Positions 32,213 to 32,366 of a stretch of DNA of 32,366 nucleotides are shown here, one piece after another. The notes below the pieces were generated by a model. The model did not search any database and had not been told where the DNA came from. It saw only the letters and a program-made list of their open reading frames with translations. The DNA comes from Candidatus Heimdallarchaeota archaeon (GTDB lineage: Archaea; Asgardarchaeota; Heimdallarchaeia; Heimdallarchaeales; JAJRWK01), in contig JALTMP010000388.1 of NCBI GenBank assembly GCA_027001645.1, positions 1 through 32,366 on the forward strand, given 5' to 3'. Numbering within the stretch: position 1 is the first letter of the stretch; each line of letters begins with the position of its first letter. Both the position numbers and the translations under genes were made by a program.

Positions 32213-32366
32213 AATCCGCGAACCAGCATGATTTTTTTTAACTCATTCGGCAAACACCGCAGTGGAAAAGAGGAGCCAGATACATTGACTTGCGAAGTAG
32301 ATCGGGTGTCACTAAATCTCAAGTAACTCGACAAGATTGTTATAGAATTACCCATCTGCTTTACTA

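Noticed and set aside
1-32366. Mobile element, prophage, CRISPR or defence island
   Set aside because: No transposase, integrase, phage structural gene, repeat-spacer array or known defence gene is seen; the genes look like an ordinary chromosomal set.

Overview
The window reads as chromosomal DNA of a moderately AT-rich archaeon. Several signals agree: TATA-type promoters (TTTATAT, TTTAAA, TTAATAAT) lie about 25-29 nt before start codons that have no ribosome-binding site, so leaderless messages look common. There is a TFE-beta-like transcription factor with an RPC39-type iron-sulfur cysteine pattern, a PAC2 family protein, an MTH1187-type thiamine-binding protein, and a secreted protein with a PGF-CTERM-like sorting tail. 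The proportion of membrane and secreted sensor-like proteins would suit an Asgard or related lineage, but I cannot place it from sequence alone. There are no tRNA or rRNA genes, insertion sequences or CRISPR arrays; it looks like an ordinary chromosomal segment, almost fully coding.

Region 1 (1-5.7 kb): the 3' part of an S9-family acylpeptidase (cut by the window edge), a secreted membrane-anchored DUF4091/GH123-like protein, a convergent amidohydrolase-2 protein, and a divergent TFE-beta homologue. Region 2 (5.8-9.6 kb, minus): a potassium-independent-type proton-pumping membrane pyrophosphatase, an unknown 142-aa protein and a class I methyltransferase. Region 3 (9.7-16.6 kb, minus): PAC2, then three tightly coupled genes for a multi-spanning membrane protein with Ig-like domains, a VWA-Cache protein resembling calcium-channel alpha2-delta subunits, and a Cache receptor whose cytoplasmic end holds two similar winged-helix-like modules.

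Region 4 (16.8-27.3 kb, plus): a PGF-CTERM-like surface protein with its own promoter and terminator, then a PrsW-type intramembrane protease fused to zinc ribbons, then a compact operon MoxR ATPase - DUF58 - two membrane proteins - DUF4129 - DUF4350. MoxR/DUF58/DUF4129/DUF4350 sets are a recurring but poorly understood envelope module; the two extra membrane proteins, one with a C-terminal four-cysteine tail, are the less familiar part. Region 5 (27.3-32.2 kb, minus): DinB/YfiT-like protein, a 'quinate 5-dehydrogenase'-annotated family protein, an acyl-CoA dehydrogenase, a thiamine-binding MTH1187 protein and a divergent Na+/Ca2+-exchanger-like protein.

The strongest candidates for undescribed biology are (a) the three-gene VWA/Cache/winged-helix membrane operon, (b) a leader of about 185 nt before the thiamine-binding gene, with a 12-bp closing stem enclosing further hairpins and a palindrome beside its TATA box, and (c) the cysteine-tailed membrane protein and PrsW-zinc-ribbon fusion associated with the MoxR/DUF58 operon. 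Start codons were revised from the longest reading frames for four genes (16798, 19080, 20854 and 30132).
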